A stretch of 64,000 nt of DNA from Streptomyces zaomyceticus (GCF_014656215.1 NZ_BNBZ01000003.1:1-64000); one strand, 5' to 3'; numbered from the stretch's first letter, positions 1-8,509 are shown. Numbers and translations: made by a program. The notes: generated by a model from the sequence alone, not told the origin.

Positions 1-245
1 GCAGGACTTTCAAAGGAACCTCGCCATCCGAAGATGGACGGGGTATCAACTAATCTGGCGTTGATTTTTGGCACGCTGTTGAGTTCTCAAGGAACGGACG
101 CTTCCTTTGTACTCACCCTCTCGGGCTTTCCTCCGGGCTTCCCTTCGTGTTTCCAACCTTACCAGATCGTTTTCCGTTCCGTTTCCGGTTCGGAGTTTGT
201 AATCCGGTGGCCTGTTGGCTGCCTTTCGCCTCTCGGCGTGGTCAC
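1..245 (-). other. Precursor-16S rRNA leader of an rRNA operon running out of the left edge
   Basis: Read on the minus strand this stretch carries the string 'CTTGAGAACTCAACAGCGTGCC' in two overlapping parts (about 70-93) and, further on, 'GATACCCCGTCCATC' with a small hairpin (arms 24-28 and 33-37, tetraloop between). From memory these are the standard leader found just ahead of 16S rRNA in Streptomyces rrn operons. The 16S gene should therefore begin shortly beyond position 1, transcribed leftward. The region is clearly less GC-rich than its surroundings and has no credible gene. The 80-aa and 89-aa open frames across it are chance frames. Confidence 0.65.
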
Positions 246-246
246 T

Positions 247-252
247 ACTTTA
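247..252 (-). promoter_or_regulatory. Putative -10 box (TAAAGT) of the rrn operon
   Basis: On the minus strand the hexamer TAAAGT is followed closely by a G/A-rich initially transcribed region and the leader described at 1-245. The rrn promoters of Streptomyces are usually several in tandem; this is the only box that I can point to and I see no convincing -35 at 17 bp. Assignment rests on position and resemblance only. Confidence 0.35.
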
Positions 253-283
253 GCTGATTTCATCGGCGGCTCATAATCGAGCC

Positions 284-313
284 ATTCGAATTCGAATTTC
301 GGCATGCCGAAAT
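284..313. repeat. Two abutting perfect palindromes upstream of the rrn leader
   Basis: Positions 284-297 read ATTCGAATTCGAAT, a perfect 14-bp palindrome, and 296-313 read ATTTCGGCATGCCGAAAT, a perfect 18-bp palindrome. They overlap by two bases and lie 30-65 bp upstream of the putative rrn -10 box, where an activator site or UP-like element would be expected. They are AT-rich against the background. No known regulator site is recognised. Confidence 0.6.
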
Positions 314-402
314 ACGCCCCTGCTGGGGAGTCATCTTGAGTAGTGGGTGGCAGCTGCGGGGTGCTTGAACAAGCAGGCCCGTAACCAGCTGCTCGGGCTA
401 CG

Positions 403-1065
403 TTAGGCGGTCGGACGGTTCGAGTCAAGTGGGCGTTTCCGGGGCGTGTGGGGTCGATACGGACTCACGCTCGGGTCCCCGTCGATCCAGAAGCGCCAGG
501 GGTGGGGGGCTCCGTCGCCGCCGACGCCCGTGCGAGGGCCGTTGCGGATGTGCTCCGGGGCCGGCGGAGTGCCCGTAAGGAGGGTGAGGGGGGCGTCCGG
601 GTCGGTGCAGGTGTCCGTGCCGTTCAGGGAGAGGCCGACGTCGAGGGCCGTGGCCAGGCGGGCGGGGCCCTTGGCCAGCTCGTGGTCGTACCGGGCCGAG
701 CGGCGGCGGGGACGGGCCAGCTCGGTGCCGCTGAGGATCTCCCCCGCGCGCAGCAGCACTCCGCTCGCCTCGCCCTCGGGACCGCACACCAGGTTCAGGC
801 AGTGCCACATGCCGTAGGTGAAGTAGACGTACGCGTGGCCGGGCGGGCCGAACATGACGGCATTGCGTGCCGTGCGTCCCCGGAAGGCGTGCGAGCCGGG
901 GTCGATCGCGCCGGCGTACGCCTCCACCTCCGTAAGGCGCAGTTCCATCAGCCCCGCGGGTGAACGGCGGACGAGTGTGCGGCCGAGGAGGTCGGGGGCG
1001 ACATCGAGGACCGGGCGGTCGAAGAAGGCCCGCGGGAGCGGCGTACGGTCGGGGCTCTCGCTCAT
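403..1065 (-). CDS. aag: DNA-3-methyladenine glycosylase (AAG/MPG family)
   Basis: This 220-aa protein is a monofunctional glycosylase that would flip out alkylated purines (3-methyladenine, hypoxanthine) and cut the N-glycosidic bond in base excision repair. The family signature LTEVEAYAG lies at residues 44-52, with the likely water-activating Glu46. It is followed by the SHAFRGRT and [20 protein letters not shown] segments (58-88) that form the base-binding pocket, and by KGPARL near 132. Length is normal for bacterial AAG. It starts with ATG, is encoded on the same strand as the rRNA operon to the left, and stops about 90 bp before the palindromes in the rrn promoter region. Confidence 0.93.
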   Translation of the reverse strand: MSESPDRTPLPRAFFDRPVLDVAPDLLGRTLVRRSPAGLMELRLTEVEAYAGAIDPGSHAFRGRTARNAVMFGPPGHAYVYFTYGMWHCLNLVCGPEGEASGVLLRAGEILSGTELARPRRRSARYDHELAKGPARLATALDVGLSLNGTDTCTDPDAPLTLLTGTPPAPEHIRNGPRTGVGGDGAPHPWRFWIDGDPSVSPYRPHTPRKRPLDSNRPTA

Positions 1066-1152
1066 GGCGCCCGAGCGTAGTGGTACCCGGTGGGGAACCG
1101 GTTACGGTCGTCGCGCGTATGTAGGGGTCAGGACTGAGAAGGAGTGAAGGTC

Positions 1153-1935
1153 ATGGGATTCAAGAAGCTGCTCGCGAGCCTGGGTGCCGGTGGGGCCACC
1201 GTGGAGACGGTGCTCACCGAGGAGAACGTGGTCCCGGGCGGTGTCGTCCAGGGCGAGGTGCGCATCCAGGGCGGCAACGTCGACCAGCAGATCGAGGGGC
1301 TCTCCGTCGGGCTTCAGGCGCGGGTCGAGGTGGAGGGCGGCGACCAGGAGCACAAGCAGGACATCGAATTCGTCAAGGTGCGTCTGGGCGGTGCCTTCGA
1401 GGTGAAGGCCGGCGCGGTGCACGTGGTGCCGTTCGGTCTCGACATTCCGTGGGAGACGCCGGTGACCTCCGTCTCCGGGCAGCAGCTGCGCGGGATGAAC
1501 ATCGGGGTGACGACCGAGCTGGAGATCGCCCGCGCGGTGGACTCCGGTGACCTGGACCCGGTCAACGTGCACCCGCTGCCGGCGCAGCAGGCGATCCTGG
1601 ACGCGTTCCTGCAGCTGGGCTTCCGCTTCAAGAGCGCGGACATGGAGCGCGGGCACATCCGGGGGACGCGCCAGAAGCTGCCCTTCTACCAGGAGATCGA
1701 GTTCTTCGCCCCGCAGCAGTACCGGGGTCTGAACCAGGTCGAGGTCAGCTTCGTCGCGGACGACCGTGAGATGGACGTCGTCCTGGAGATGGACAAGAAG
1801 CCGGGTCTGTTCGGTGAGGGCAGCGACTCCTTCCGCGCGTTCAAGGTGGGTCTGCACGACTTCCACACGACCGACTGGGCGGCCTACCTGAACCAGTGGC
1901 TCGCCGAGGTCGGCGGGCGTCGCAACTGGCTCTAG
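1153..1935 (+). CDS. Spo0M-like sporulation-control protein
   Basis: The 260-aa product matches the Spo0M family, arrestin-fold cytosolic proteins that affect sporulation and cell division in Bacillus and are common in actinomycetes. It begins MGFKKLLASLGAGGATVETVL and shows the family pattern of acidic, hydrophobic beta strands with no catalytic motif. I chose ATG 1153 rather than GTG 1144 because the AGAAGGAG ribosome-binding site ends right before 1144 but sits 8 nt ahead of 1153. It is a single gene with the PEBP-like gene 53 bp downstream, possibly co-transcribed. The molecular role in Streptomyces is not known to me. Confidence 0.9.
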   Translation: MGFKKLLASLGAGGATVETVLTEENVVPGGVVQGEVRIQGGNVDQQIEGLSVGLQARVEVEGGDQEHKQDIEFVKVRLGGAFEVKAGAVHVVPFGLDIPWETPVTSVSGQQLRGMNIGVTTELEIARAVDSGDLDPVNVHPLPAQQAILDAFLQLGFRFKSADMERGHIRGTRQKLPFYQEIEFFAPQQYRGLNQVEVSFVADDREMDVVLEMDKKPGLFGEGSDSFRAFKVGLHDFHTTDWAAYLNQWLAEVGGRRNWL

Positions 1936-1988
1936 GCTCGGCTGTACGAAGGCTGCTGACGCAGTACGGGCGATACGGAGGTTTCGAC

Positions 1989-2525
1989 GTGTCCGAGGGC
2001 AAGAGGGCTCCTCTCCCCCATGACTTCCATCCGCCGGTGGAGACGTTCACCGTGGTGAGCGACGACATCGCGCCGGGCGGGGTCCTGAAGGACGCGCAGG
2101 TGTACGCGGCGGGGAACACCTCGCCGCAGCTGCGCTGGGAGGGGTTCCCGGCGGGGACGAAGAGCTTCGCCGTGACGTGTTTCGACCCGGACGCCCCGAC
2201 GGGCAGCGGGTTCTGGCACTGGGTGCTGTTCGACATCCCGGCGTCCGTGACGGAGCTGCCCGTGGGCGCCGGGTCGGGGTCGTTCGAGGGGCTGCCGGCC
2301 GGTGCCGTGCACGTCCGGAACGACTACGGCTCGAAGGACTTCGGTGGCGCCGCTCCCCCGGCGGGAGAGCAGCACCGCTATGTGTTCACGGTGTACGCGG
2401 TGGACAGCGAGAAGCTCGGTCCCGACGGCGACGTGTCGCCGGCGGTGGTCGGGTTCAACCTGCGGTTCCACACGCTGGGGCGTGCCCAGTTGATCGGTGA
2501 GTACGCGGCTCCCGCGGCGGTCTGA
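1989..2525 (+). CDS. YbhB/YbcL-type PEBP (Raf-kinase-inhibitor-like) protein
   Basis: This 178-aa protein belongs to the phosphatidylethanolamine-binding protein fold (bacterial YbhB/YbcL). Ligand-site motifs are visible: FDPDAPTGSGFWHWV in the first half, then YGSKDFGGAAPPAGEQHRY. The family binds small anionic ligands; the physiological ligand in bacteria is unclear. GTG 1989 is chosen because ACGGAGG (1975-1981) stands 7 nt upstream; the longer frame starting at 1896 runs through the end of spo0M and is not credible. No signal peptide is seen. A strong terminator follows directly. Confidence 0.9.
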   Translation: MSEGKRAPLPHDFHPPVETFTVVSDDIAPGGVLKDAQVYAAGNTSPQLRWEGFPAGTKSFAVTCFDPDAPTGSGFWHWVLFDIPASVTELPVGAGSGSFEGLPAGAVHVRNDYGSKDFGGAAPPAGEQHRYVFTVYAVDSEKLGPDGDVSPAVVGFNLRFHTLGRAQLIGEYAAPAAV

Positions 2526-2542
2526 TCGTTCGTTTGTTGTTT

Positions 2543-2585
2543 GCCCGCTTCTGGTCTTGGAGAGATCAGAAGCGGGCATCTTTTG
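2543..2585 (+). terminator. Rho-independent terminator after the PEBP gene
   Basis: Perfect 11-bp stem (2543-2553 with 2567-2577, GCCCGCTTCTG/CAGAAGCGGGC), 13-nt loop, then a T-rich tail ATCTTTTG. It is a classic terminator, unusual for Streptomyces in having a T run. Confidence 0.85.
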
Positions 2586-2692
2586 TTGCGCGGGAAATAT
2601 TGCGTTGTCCGACCCCGGCCGGCCCGGCCATCGTTGATCCAGGCCCCACCGCCCCGCTCCGGGGCCGGGCCTGCACACGGGAGGTGGGCACA

Positions 2693-3199
2693 ATGCGGGA
2701 CACGCTGGTACTCAACGCGAGCTTCGAGCCGCTGTCGACGGTCACTCTCAACCGTGCGGTGGTGCTCGTCCTGACGGACAAGGCCGTCGTCGAGCACGCC
2801 CATCCCGATCTGCGGGTGCGCGGTGCCGCCGTCGACCTGCCCGTGCCGCGGGTGATCAGGCTCTGCCGCTACGTACGGGTGCCGTTCCGAAGACAGGCAC
2901 CGTGGTCGAGACGGGGGGTGCTGGTCCGGGACCAACACCGGTGCGCGTACTGCGGGCGGCGGGCGACGACCGTCGACCATGTGGTGCCGCGTGCCCAGGG
3001 CGGTGGGGACAGTTGGCTGAACACGGTCGCCTCCTGCGCCGAGGACAACCACCGCAAGGCCGCCAGGACGCCGGAGCAGGCGGGGATGCCGCTGCTGTTC
3101 CAGCCGTTCGAGCCGACGCCCGCCGACGCGATGCTGCTCGCGATGCGGGCGAGTGAGCGCTCGGAGCTCCCGGAGTGGCTGGCGAAGGCGGCCGCGTAA
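2693..3199 (+). CDS. HNH endonuclease family protein
   Basis: This 168-aa protein has an N-terminal region typical of the actinobacterial HNH family (MRDTLVLNASFEPLSTV) and a C-terminal HNH nuclease core: CAYCG at about residue 83, DHVVPRAQGG at about 98, SWLN and NHRKA at about 110-125. The second zinc pair is partly replaced: the expected CxxC before NHRKA reads CAED. Single-gene unit between two terminators. The role (mobile nuclease relic, repair or restriction) cannot be told from sequence. ATG 2693 is preceded by GGGAGGTGGG; the upstream extension to 2534 would cross the terminator. Confidence 0.88.
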   Translation: MRDTLVLNASFEPLSTVTLNRAVVLVLTDKAVVEHAHPDLRVRGAAVDLPVPRVIRLCRYVRVPFRRQAPWSRRGVLVRDQHRCAYCGRRATTVDHVVPRAQGGGDSWLNTVASCAEDNHRKAARTPEQAGMPLLFQPFEPTPADAMLLAMRASERSELPEWLAKAAA

Positions 3200-3217
3200 C
3201 CCTGTCCCGTACGGTGT

Positions 3218-3252
3218 GGGCCCGCCTTCCCCGGTGTGGGGAGGACGGGCCC
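3218..3252. terminator. Bidirectional terminator between HNH gene and permease
   Basis: A 15-bp stem with two mismatches (3218-3232 with 3238-3252, GGGCCCG at the base, 5-nt loop) between two convergent genes, 18 bp after the HNH stop and 9 bp before the permease stop. Confidence 0.7.
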
Positions 3253-3261
3253 TTACGGCGG

Positions 3262-4035
3262 CTAGCGGAGCGTCAGCTGGACGATCGCCACGATGCCGAC
3301 CGCGATGATCACTCCGCGCAGGACGGCGGGCGACAGCCCCCGGCCGACCTTGGCGCCGATCTGGCCGCCGATGGTGGAGCCGACGGCGATGAGCAGGACG
3401 GCCGTCCAGTCGAACTCGGCGACGAAGAGGAAGAAGACGGCGGCGACGCCGTTGACGAGGGCGCCGAGGATGTTCTTGACGGCGTTGATCCGCTGCAGGC
3501 TGTCGTGGAGCAGCAGGCCCATCAGGGACAGGTAGAGCACGCCCTGCGCGGCGCCGAAGTATCCGCCGTACATGCTGGCGAGGAAGAGGCCGACGAGGAG
3601 GACGGGGCCGCCGTCGGGGTGGGCCTCGGTGCCGGTCTGTTCTCGGCGGCGCTTGACCGCCGCCGAGATCCGGGGCTGGAAGAGGACCAGGACGAGCGCG
3701 AGGCCGATGAGGATCGGGACGATCGCGTCGAAGGCCGCGGAGGGCAGTGCGAGCAGCAGGATCGCTCCGACGAGGCCGCCGAGGAGGGCGGCGGCGCCGA
3801 GGCGGAGGATGCGGCGCTTCTGGCCCTTGAGTTCGCGTCGGTAGCCGATGGCTCCGCTGACGGAACCCGGTACGAGGCCGAGGGCGTTGGAGACGTTCGC
3901 GGTGATCGGTGGGAGACCGGTCGCGAGAAGGACCGGGAACGTGATGAGCGTTCCCGATCCGACGATGGTGTTGATGGTGCCGGCGCCGATGCCGGCGGCG
4001 AAGACTGCCAGGGCTTCCCAGATGGACAACGCCAT
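3262..4035 (-). CDS. TauE/SafE-family membrane permease
   Basis: This 257-aa integral membrane protein has about eight hydrophobic segments in two similar halves, each opening with a glycine-rich stretch (AAGIGAGTINTIVGSGTL near residue 12 and SMYGGYFGAAQG near 160). This is the TauE/SafE architecture, which exports sulfite, sulfoacetate or related organosulfur anions. No sulfur gene is adjacent, so the substrate is open. The ATG at 4035 directly abuts AAGGAG; the in-frame TTG two codons later would have a normal 6-nt spacing and may be the true start. Confidence 0.85.
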   Translation of the reverse strand: MALSIWEALAVFAAGIGAGTINTIVGSGTLITFPVLLATGLPPITANVSNALGLVPGSVSGAIGYRRELKGQKRRILRLGAAALLGGLVGAILLLALPSAAFDAIVPILIGLALVLVLFQPRISAAVKRRREQTGTEAHPDGGPVLLVGLFLASMYGGYFGAAQGVLYLSLMGLLLHDSLQRINAVKNILGALVNGVAAVFFLFVAEFDWTAVLLIAVGSTIGGQIGAKVGRGLSPAVLRGVIIAVGIVAIVQLTLR

Positions 4036-4127
4036 CTCCTTACACGGTCAGTGAGTCGCCTCCCCGCCCCGAGGTCGTCGGGGTCGAGGGGCTCGCACCG
4101 ATCATGCACGAAGATTACGTGTATGCG

Positions 4128-5066
4128 TCAGTCAACCGGGGGTTCGTCTCGCCTCTGGGCCCCGACTCCCTTGGTGTTGAAGCCGGGGACGCTGCCGTCC
4201 TTGTTGCCGAAGGCTCCCGAGAGGCCCTTGAGGGCGTCACCGATCTCGCTGGGCACGATCCAGAGCTTGTTGGCGTCGCCCTCGGCGATCTTCGGGAGCA
4301 TCTGGAGGTACTGGTAGGACAGCAGCTTCTGGTCGGGGTCGCCGGCGTGGATGGCCTCGAAGACCGTGCGGACGGCCTGGGCCTCGCCCTCGGCGCGCAG
4401 CGCGGCAGCCTTCGACTCGCCCTCGGCGCGCAGGATCGCGGACTGCTTCTCGCCCTCGGCGGTGAGGATCGCGGACTGGCGGGTGCCCTCCGCGGTGAGG
4501 ATCGCGGCGCGCTTGTCGCGCTCGGCGCGCATCTGCTTCTCCATCGAGTCCTGGATGGAGGTCGGCGGCTCGATCGCCTTGAGCTCGACGCGGTTGACGC
4601 GGATGCCCCACTTGCCGGTGGCCTCGTCGAGGACGCCGCGGAGGGCCGCGTTGATCTCCTCGCGGGAGGTCAGGGTCCGCTCCAGGTCCATGCCACCGAT
4701 GATGTTGCGCAGGGTGGTGACGGTGAGCTGCTCGATCGCCTGGATGTAGCTGGCGACCTCGTACGTCGCGGCCCTCGCGTCGGTCACCTGGTAGTAGATG
4801 ACCGTGTCGATGTTGACGACGAGGTTGTCCTGGGTGATCACCGGCTGCGGCGGGAACGGGACGACCTGCTCACGGAGGTCGATCCGGTTGCGGATCGAGT
4901 CGATGAACGGGACGACGATGTTCAGTCCGGCGTTGAGCGTGCGGGTGTAGCGGCCGAAGCGCTCCACGATCGCCGCGCTCGCCTGCGGGATGACCTGGAT
5001 CGTCTTGATCAGGGCGATGAAGACGAGCACCACCAGAATGATCAGGACGATGATGACTGCTGACAT
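4128..5066 (-). CDS. SPFH/Band-7 membrane-microdomain protein (stomatin/QmcA-like)
   Basis: This 312-aa protein has one N-terminal membrane segment (residues about 3-22), then a Band-7 domain (IPQASAAIVERFGRYTRTL through about 200) and an Ala/Glu/Lys-rich coiled coil with a repeated pattern ILTAEGxxQSAI (about 206-245). Such proteins oligomerise on membranes as scaffolds and can hold proteases. It is followed on the same strand side by the NfeD-like gene upstream (5160-5615), the usual partner of SPFH proteins, so the two probably act together at the membrane. ATG start with GGGGAA upstream. Confidence 0.9.
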   Translation of the reverse strand: MSAVIIVLIILVVLVFIALIKTIQVIPQASAAIVERFGRYTRTLNAGLNIVVPFIDSIRNRIDLREQVVPFPPQPVITQDNLVVNIDTVIYYQVTDARAATYEVASYIQAIEQLTVTTLRNIIGGMDLERTLTSREEINAALRGVLDEATGKWGIRVNRVELKAIEPPTSIQDSMEKQMRAERDKRAAILTAEGTRQSAILTAEGEKQSAILRAEGESKAAALRAEGEAQAVRTVFEAIHAGDPDQKLLSYQYLQMLPKIAEGDANKLWIVPSEIGDALKGLSGAFGNKDGSVPGFNTKGVGAQRRDEPPVD

Positions 5067-5159
5067 CGTGTTCCCCGTGCCCTTCGCTGCCGGTTGACTG
5101 CCGGGTTGCTTTCGATGATCCAGTTTCCCAGATGGCGGAGCGTCATGGGCGAGGTTCGG

Positions 5160-5615
5160 TCACATGACCACGGCGGTCGCCCCGTCGATGTCCACCACGT
5201 CGACCTGTTCGCCCGGTTCGAAGCTCTGTCCGAAGTCCAGGGTGCGCGCGGACCAGATCTCCCCCGCGAGCTTGATACGGCCCCCGTTGCCGTCGACCCG
5301 TTCCAGAACCATGGCCTGACGGCCCTTCAGGGCGTCGATCCCGCTGGCGTGTCGGGGCCTGTCGTCGCGGTGGCGGGCGGCGATCGGGCGCACCACCGCG
5401 ATGAGCGCCACCGAGACGACGACGAAGACGAGCACTTGGGCGACGATGCCGAAGCCGAGCGCGGCGGTCACCGCCCCCGCGACCGCTCCGACGGAGAACA
5501 TGCCGAACTCGGGCATCGCGGTCAGGACCAGCGGAATGCCGAGCCCCACCGCGCCGATCAGCCACCAGACCCATGCGTCGATGTCCACATGGTCATGGTA
5601 GGGCGGGTGGGGCAC
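5160..5615 (-). CDS. NfeD-family membrane protein
   Basis: This 151-aa protein has three or four membrane segments (AWVWWLIGAVGLGIPLVL, then two Ala/Val-rich helices) and a C-terminal OB-fold (about residues 92-150, QAMVLERVDGNGGRIKLAGEIWSA, ending AVVM), the NfeD layout. It lies 93 bp upstream of the SPFH gene on the same strand; NfeD/SPFH pairs are widespread. The start is uncertain: GTG 5615 has no properly spaced ribosome-binding site, and GTG 5588 (VDIDAWVWW) is equally plausible and would give 142 aa. Confidence 0.85.
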   Translation of the reverse strand: MPHPPYHDHVDIDAWVWWLIGAVGLGIPLVLTAMPEFGMFSVGAVAGAVTAALGFGIVAQVLVFVVVSVALIAVVRPIAARHRDDRPRHASGIDALKGRQAMVLERVDGNGGRIKLAGEIWSARTLDFGQSFEPGEQVDVVDIDGATAVVM

Positions 5616-5663
5616 TCCGGGACAGGGCGCGGGCGACTGTGCGGGACGTCGGCGCCGTGTCCG

Positions 5664-6461
5664 TTACTTGAGGGGCAGGCCGTGGGCGGTCCAGCGGTCG
5701 CCGACGCGCTCGACGACGAGCGGGAGGCCGAAGCAGTGCGAGAGGTTGCGGGAGGTCAGTTCCATCTCGACCGGGCCGGCGGCGAGGACCTTGCCCTGAC
5801 GGATCATCAGGACGTGGGTGAAGCCGGGCGCGATCTCCTCGACATGGTGGGTGACCATGATCATGGAGGGGGCGTACGGGTCGCGGGCGAGGCGGCCGAG
5901 CCGGCGGACGAGGTCCTCGCGGCCACCGAGGTCGAGACCGGCGGCGGGCTCGTCGAGGAGGAGGAGCTCGGGGTCGGTCATCATCGCGCGGGCGATCAGG
6001 GTGCGCTTGCGCTCGCCCTCGGAGAGCGTGCCGAACCTGCGGTCCAGGTAGTCGTTCATGCCGAGGCGGTCGAGGAAGGCCTTGGCGCGCTGCTCGTCGA
6101 CCGGGTCGTAGTCCTCGTGCCAGGTGGCGGTCATGCCGTACGCGGCGGTGAGGACGGTCTCCAGGACGGTCTGACGCTTGGGGAGCTTCTCCGCCATGGC
6201 GATGCCGGCCATGCCGATGCGGGGACGGAGCTCGAACACGTCCGTGCCGACGCCGCCGAGCTGCTCGCCCAGGATGTGGGCGGTGCCCTTGGTGGGGAAG
6301 AGGTAGCTGGAGGCGATGTTCAGAAGGGTGGTCTTGCCGGCGCCGTTGGGTCCGAGGATCACCCAGCGCTCGCCCTCCTTGACCGACCAGGAGACCTCGT
6401 CCACCAGAGCCCGTCCGTCGCGGACCACGGATACGTCCACCAGCTCCAGTACATCGCTCAT
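5664..6461 (-). CDS. ABC transporter ATP-binding protein
   Basis: This 265-aa single nucleotide-binding domain has Walker A GPNGAGKTTLL (about residues 37-47), signature LSEGERKRTLIA (about 146-157), Walker B LLLLDEPAAGLD (about 165-176) and the H-loop in VTHHVEEI. No permease gene adjoins it. The ABC part resembles ModF-like stand-alone ATPases of the molybdate family, but I cannot assign a substrate. It ends 48 bp before the NfeD gene on the same strand and could be read with it. Confidence 0.88.
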   Translation of the reverse strand: MSDVLELVDVSVVRDGRALVDEVSWSVKEGERWVILGPNGAGKTTLLNIASSYLFPTKGTAHILGEQLGGVGTDVFELRPRIGMAGIAMAEKLPKRQTVLETVLTAAYGMTATWHEDYDPVDEQRAKAFLDRLGMNDYLDRRFGTLSEGERKRTLIARAMMTDPELLLLDEPAAGLDLGGREDLVRRLGRLARDPYAPSMIMVTHHVEEIAPGFTHVLMIRQGKVLAAGPVEMELTSRNLSHCFGLPLVVERVGDRWTAHGLPLK

Positions 6462-6608
6462 GAGCGCGTTGTCTCCCCTTGCGGTCGAGTCGTGTCGTCG
6501 CCTTGCGCCGGTGGGCGCGGCGTCCAGGGGAAAACCTACGTTATCGACGGAGCGGGCCGGTCCCTAGGGCTTCCTTTGCGTCCCCCGGACGCGCCCTAGT
6601 CTTGGGGG

Positions 6609-7400
6609 ATGCTTTCGGAACCACGCTCAGGACGCCTGGCCGCATGGGGCAATGCCCTGCTGGCCGGGGCGGTGTCGCCGGACGAGGCGGCGCTGGCCAT
6701 TGTCGGGGAGGACGCGGTGCACCGCGTGGAGGGGCTGCCGGGTGAGGCGCGGCCGGTGGGGCTGACGCTGGCGCTGGGCCGGCTGCGGCGGCTCGGGGTG
6801 ACCGGGTGGCGGGTGGCTCTGCCCGCGCCGGGGCATCCGCTGGGGCTCAGCGGACCGCCGGACTTCAACGCGCGCGCCCTGGAGGCGGCGGAGGCGGCGG
6901 TGGGCCACGGCGCGCCGTACGGTCTCGTGCCGGAGGTCTCGGAGGCGGGCCCGGTGGGTGATGTGCACGTGGAGGTGGTCTGGCGCTGTCTGGCCGTACG
7001 GGAGGCTCCGCCGGCGGACGTGCCGTCGCTCGGCGAGGCCGAGCGGGAACTGGCCGAGGCGCTGCGGGACGCCACGGCGGTGCTGACCCGGCTGGACGTG
7101 GCGGCCTCGGGGCCGGCGGCGGACGCGGCCCGGGAGGCGTACCGGGCGCGGGCCGAGGTGGGCCGGGAGGTGCTGGCGCCGGGGTATCCGCCGCGCGCGG
7201 TGCGGGTCCTCGAGCTGGCGCAGCGGGTGGGACTCCTCGTGGACCTGGCGTACGACCACGGGCACGGGGGCGCGGTGAGCGCTTCGGAGATGGCGGCGCG
7301 GGGGGAGGCGCTGCGGCCGGTGGAGCGGGTGGCCCGGCGGGCGCAGGTCGCCGCGTACAACGCGTATGTGGAGGAGAGGGAGCGGGACCGGGGGTTCTGA
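6609..7400 (+). CDS. Conserved Streptomyces protein of unknown function
   Basis: A 263-aa soluble protein, rich in Ala, Glu and Arg, with no signal peptide or membrane segment. The N-terminal third (SPDEAALAIVGEDAVHRV, then GLTLALGRLRRLGVTGWRVALPAPGHPLGL) looks like a compact alpha/beta domain, and residues about 130-263 are mostly helical. No catalytic motif is recognised. It resembles uncharacterised proteins found next to chpE in Streptomyces. It is transcribed toward chpE and shares a terminator with it. ATG 6609 follows GGGGGATG. Confidence 0.7.
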   Translation: MLSEPRSGRLAAWGNALLAGAVSPDEAALAIVGEDAVHRVEGLPGEARPVGLTLALGRLRRLGVTGWRVALPAPGHPLGLSGPPDFNARALEAAEAAVGHGAPYGLVPEVSEAGPVGDVHVEVVWRCLAVREAPPADVPSLGEAERELAEALRDATAVLTRLDVAASGPAADAAREAYRARAEVGREVLAPGYPPRAVRVLELAQRVGLLVDLAYDHGHGGAVSASEMAARGEALRPVERVARRAQVAAYNAYVEERERDRGF

Positions 7401-7421
7401 ACCCACCGCACCGGAAAATGG

Positions 7422-7455
7422 GGCCGGCCCCCGGGGGGTCCTCCGGGGGCCGGTC
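7422..7455. terminator. Bidirectional terminator before chpE end
   Basis: Stem of 13 bp (7422-7434 with 7443-7455, GGCCGGCCCCCGG/CCGGGGGCCGGTC, one G-T wobble) and an 8-nt loop between the convergent 263-aa gene and the chaplin gene. Confidence 0.7.
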
Positions 7456-7469
7456 GGTCCTGGTGCGGC

Positions 7470-7712
7470 TCAGCCGTTGACGGCGTGGTTGCCGAAGGCC
7501 GGGTTGAGCAGGCCGATCACGTTGACCGTGTTGCCGGAGACGTTCACGGGGACGTGGACCGGGACCTGCACCAGGTTGCCGGAGGCGACGCCCGGCGAGT
7601 TGAGGGCCTGGCCCGTGGCCTCGGCGCCGTGGGCGGAGGCGACACCCGCGCCGGCGGCGACGATGCCACCGGCGACCATGGTGAGGGCGGCGGCCTTCTT
7701 GAGGTTCTTCAC
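7470..7712 (-). CDS. chpE: Short chaplin without cysteines (ChpE type)
   Basis: This 80-aa precursor has a signal peptide (MKNLKKAAALTMVAGGIVAAGAGVASA) and one chaplin domain: GAEATGQALNSPGVASGNLVQVPVHVPVNVSGNTVNVIGLLNPAFGNHAVNG. Chaplins assemble into amyloid-like surfactant films that let aerial hyphae and spores break the water surface. The two cysteines that crosslink most short chaplins are absent, as in ChpE of S. coelicolor. GTG 7712 is chosen because AGGAGG lies 9 nt upstream; the in-frame ATGs at 7733 and 7721 would precede or abut that site. Confidence 0.92.
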   Translation of the reverse strand: MKNLKKAAALTMVAGGIVAAGAGVASAHGAEATGQALNSPGVASGNLVQVPVHVPVNVSGNTVNVIGLLNPAFGNHAVNG

Positions 7713-7864
7713 TGGGTACATCCTCCTGGTCATCGCTGCGGCCGGTCAGCAGCAGCACGCCATGGAGAACGCCGTCCCCCTCATGAGGTTGCGCCGAACG
7801 GGGGACATACACACGACGGTATGAAGGACTGAACGGTCGTGCGCCCGGCGCGCGAGGGGGCGCG

Positions 7865-8509
7865 TCAGTTGGTGAGGCCGTGCCGGACCGCCCAGAGGGC
7901 CGCCTGGGTGCGGTCCGCGAGGTCGAGCTTCATCAGGATGTTCGAGACATGCGTCTTGACCGTCTTCTCGGAGAGGACGAGCGCGCGGGCGATCTCCCGG
8001 TTGGACCGGCCGTCCGCGATCAGGCCGAGGACCTCCCGCTCCCGCTCCGTGAGGGCCGGGCCCCGCCCCGTACCCCCGTGGGAGTCGTCCTGGGCGAGGA
8101 GCGCGCCCGCGACCTCGGCCTGGAGCAGGACGTGCCCCGCGTGGACGGAGCGGATCGCGCCGGCCAGGGCGTCGGGGTCGATGTCCTTGTAGACGTATCC
8201 GGAGGCACCGGCGCGGAGCGCGGGGACCACCGTGCGCTGCTCGGTGAAGCTGGTGACGACGAGGACCCTCGCGGGGTTGTCGAGCTCGCGCAGCCGCTTC
8301 AGCGCCTCGATGCCGTCCGTGCCGGGCATCTTCACGTCCATGAGGACCACGTCGGGGCGGAGCTCCTCGGCCCTGGCGACGCCCTCGTCGCCGTCGGAGG
8401 CCTCCCCCACCACCTCTATGTCGTCCTGCACCTCCAGAAAGGTGCGCAGTCCTCTCCGGACGACCTGGTGGTCGTCGACCAGCAGGACACGGATCCGCTT
8501 GTCAGCCAC
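7865..8509 (-). CDS. NarL/LuxR-type response regulator
   Basis: This 214-aa protein has a receiver domain (residues 1-120: acidic pair in LLVDDHQ, phospho-acceptor Asp in [11 protein letters not shown] near 56, Lys in YVYKDID near 105) and a LuxR helix-turn-helix ([21 protein letters not shown], about 149-169). It would be phosphorylated by the kinase encoded just upstream. GTG at 8509 lies inside the kinase stop region (8-nt overlap), so translation is coupled. It sits downstream of chpE's strand but the 150-bp gap suggests separate transcription. The signal sensed is unknown. Confidence 0.92.
   Translation of the reverse strand: MADKRIRVLLVDDHQVVRRGLRTFLEVQDDIEVVGEASDGDEGVARAEELRPDVVLMDVKMPGTDGIEALKRLRELDNPARVLVVTSFTEQRTVVPALRAGASGYVYKDIDPDALAGAIRSVHAGHVLLQAEVAGALLAQDDSHGGTGRGPALTEREREVLGLIADGRSNREIARALVLSEKTVKTHVSNILMKLDLADRTQAALWAVRHGLTN

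Noticed and set aside
418..427. T-loop-like GGTTCGAGTC near the aag stop
   Set aside because: No acceptor, D or anticodon stem fits around it, so no tRNA.
3175..4317. 380-aa open frame overlapping the TauE gene
   Set aside because: Antisense and acidic (Glu/Asp/Gly) low-complexity product; the permease on the minus strand is clear.
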